The notes under the pieces were generated by a model. It was not told where the DNA came from and searched no databases. It saw only the letters and a list, made by a program, of their open reading frames with translations. The translations under genes and the position numbers were made by a program. Positions 14,923-15,124 of a stretch of DNA of 15,124 bases are shown one piece after another. Source of the DNA: JBLHGU01 sp047615875 (GTDB taxonomy: Bacteria > Pseudomonadota > Gammaproteobacteria > Arenicellales > CAJQKF01). The stretch is from assembly GCA_047615875.1 (NCBI GenBank), contig JBLHGU010000123.1, positions 1-15,124 of the forward strand. The letters are read 5' to 3'. The stretch's first letter is position 1. Every line of letters starts with the position of its first letter.

Positions 14923-15124
14923 GTGGAACTCGAGTTTTTAATTCAGAACTGGCACTTATTTCTCGCCCTTGTTGTCATTATCGCATTGTTGGGACTAGAC
15001 CCCTTGCGTCAGCGGGCTGGCGGTATGCGACCCGTCAGTGCAATTGAATTGCCGCAATTGTTAAATCATGAAGATGCTGTCGTTATCGATGTTTGCGAGT
15101 CAGCGGAGTATCGTAATGGCCATA
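14923..15124 (+). CDS. Membrane-anchored rhodanese-like protein (YibN-like, 3' partial)
   Basis: Only the first 67 or so residues are in the window. A membrane anchor (about residues 10-26, HLFLALVVIIALLGLDP) is followed by the start of a rhodanese domain: ISAIEL-like residues, LLNHEDAVVIDVCESAEYRNGHI. This layout and the block before the cut match E. coli YibN, whose gene lies next to grxC and secB and divergent from the gpmM-envC operon, so the position beside envC agrees. The active-site cysteine lies beyond the end, so activity cannot be judged. GTG 14923 is the preferred start; an in-frame TTG at 14905 is possible. Confidence 0.85.
   Translation, partial: MELEFLIQNWHLFLALVVIIALLGLDPLRQRAGGMRPVSAIELPQLLNHEDAVVIDVCESAEYRNGH

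Noticed and set aside
14707..14937. Minus-strand open frame of about 75 codons, rich in Arg and Lys, across the ArsR end and the following gap
   Set aside because: It has no convincing start or ribosome binding site, overlaps the ArsR gene end antisense and matches no family I know. Probably a chance open frame, though a gene remnant is not excluded.

Overview
The window looks like the chromosome of a gammaproteobacterium of moderate GC content. The evidence is the mnmG-rsmG-parA-parB block, an EnvC/CtpA pair lying divergent to a YibN-type rhodanese, an AlgZ/AlgR-like two-component pair, and a DUF2782 protein. The genus cannot be told from the sequence. I see no tRNA, rRNA, insertion sequence, prophage or CRISPR array, and genes are tightly packed throughout.

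Left (1-1784, + strand): three overlapping genes encode a TauE/SafE permease (5' end outside the window), a glutathione S-transferase and a GFA-family zinc protein, probably one small thiol or detoxification operon.

Centre (1802-8532, - strand): six genes probably form one transcription unit read right to left: a four-helix ExbB/TolQ/MotA-like channel protein, a 529-residue partner with one membrane helix and a very long coiled coil, mnmG, rsmG, parA and parB. Gaps are at most 12 nt and two junctions are TAATG overlaps. mnmG, rsmG, parA and parB are standard genes for tRNA wobble modification, 16S rRNA methylation and chromosome segregation. The two motor-like genes lie upstream of mnmG, where many gammaproteobacteria carry mnmE. 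They are the most unusual part of the window: an ion-driven stator unit whose ExbD/TolR-like subunit seems to carry a roughly 390-residue predicted periplasmic coiled coil between its membrane helix and a TolR/ExbD-like end domain.

Right centre (8747-9913, + strand): an ElaA-like GNAT acetyltransferase, then a coupled pair of small secreted proteins (DUF2782 and an unrecognised four-cysteine protein).

Right (9936-14306, - strand): envC, ctpA, then a LytS/AlgZ-type histidine kinase and an AlgR/LytTR-type response regulator. EnvC (murein hydrolase activator) and CtpA (periplasmic protease) both act in cell-wall remodelling, and the two-component pair downstream may respond to envelope state.

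End (14324-15124, + strand): an ArsR-family repressor with a cysteine pair placed as in the persulfide sensors SqrR/BigR, behind a promoter containing an inverted repeat, followed by a membrane-anchored rhodanese that runs off the window.
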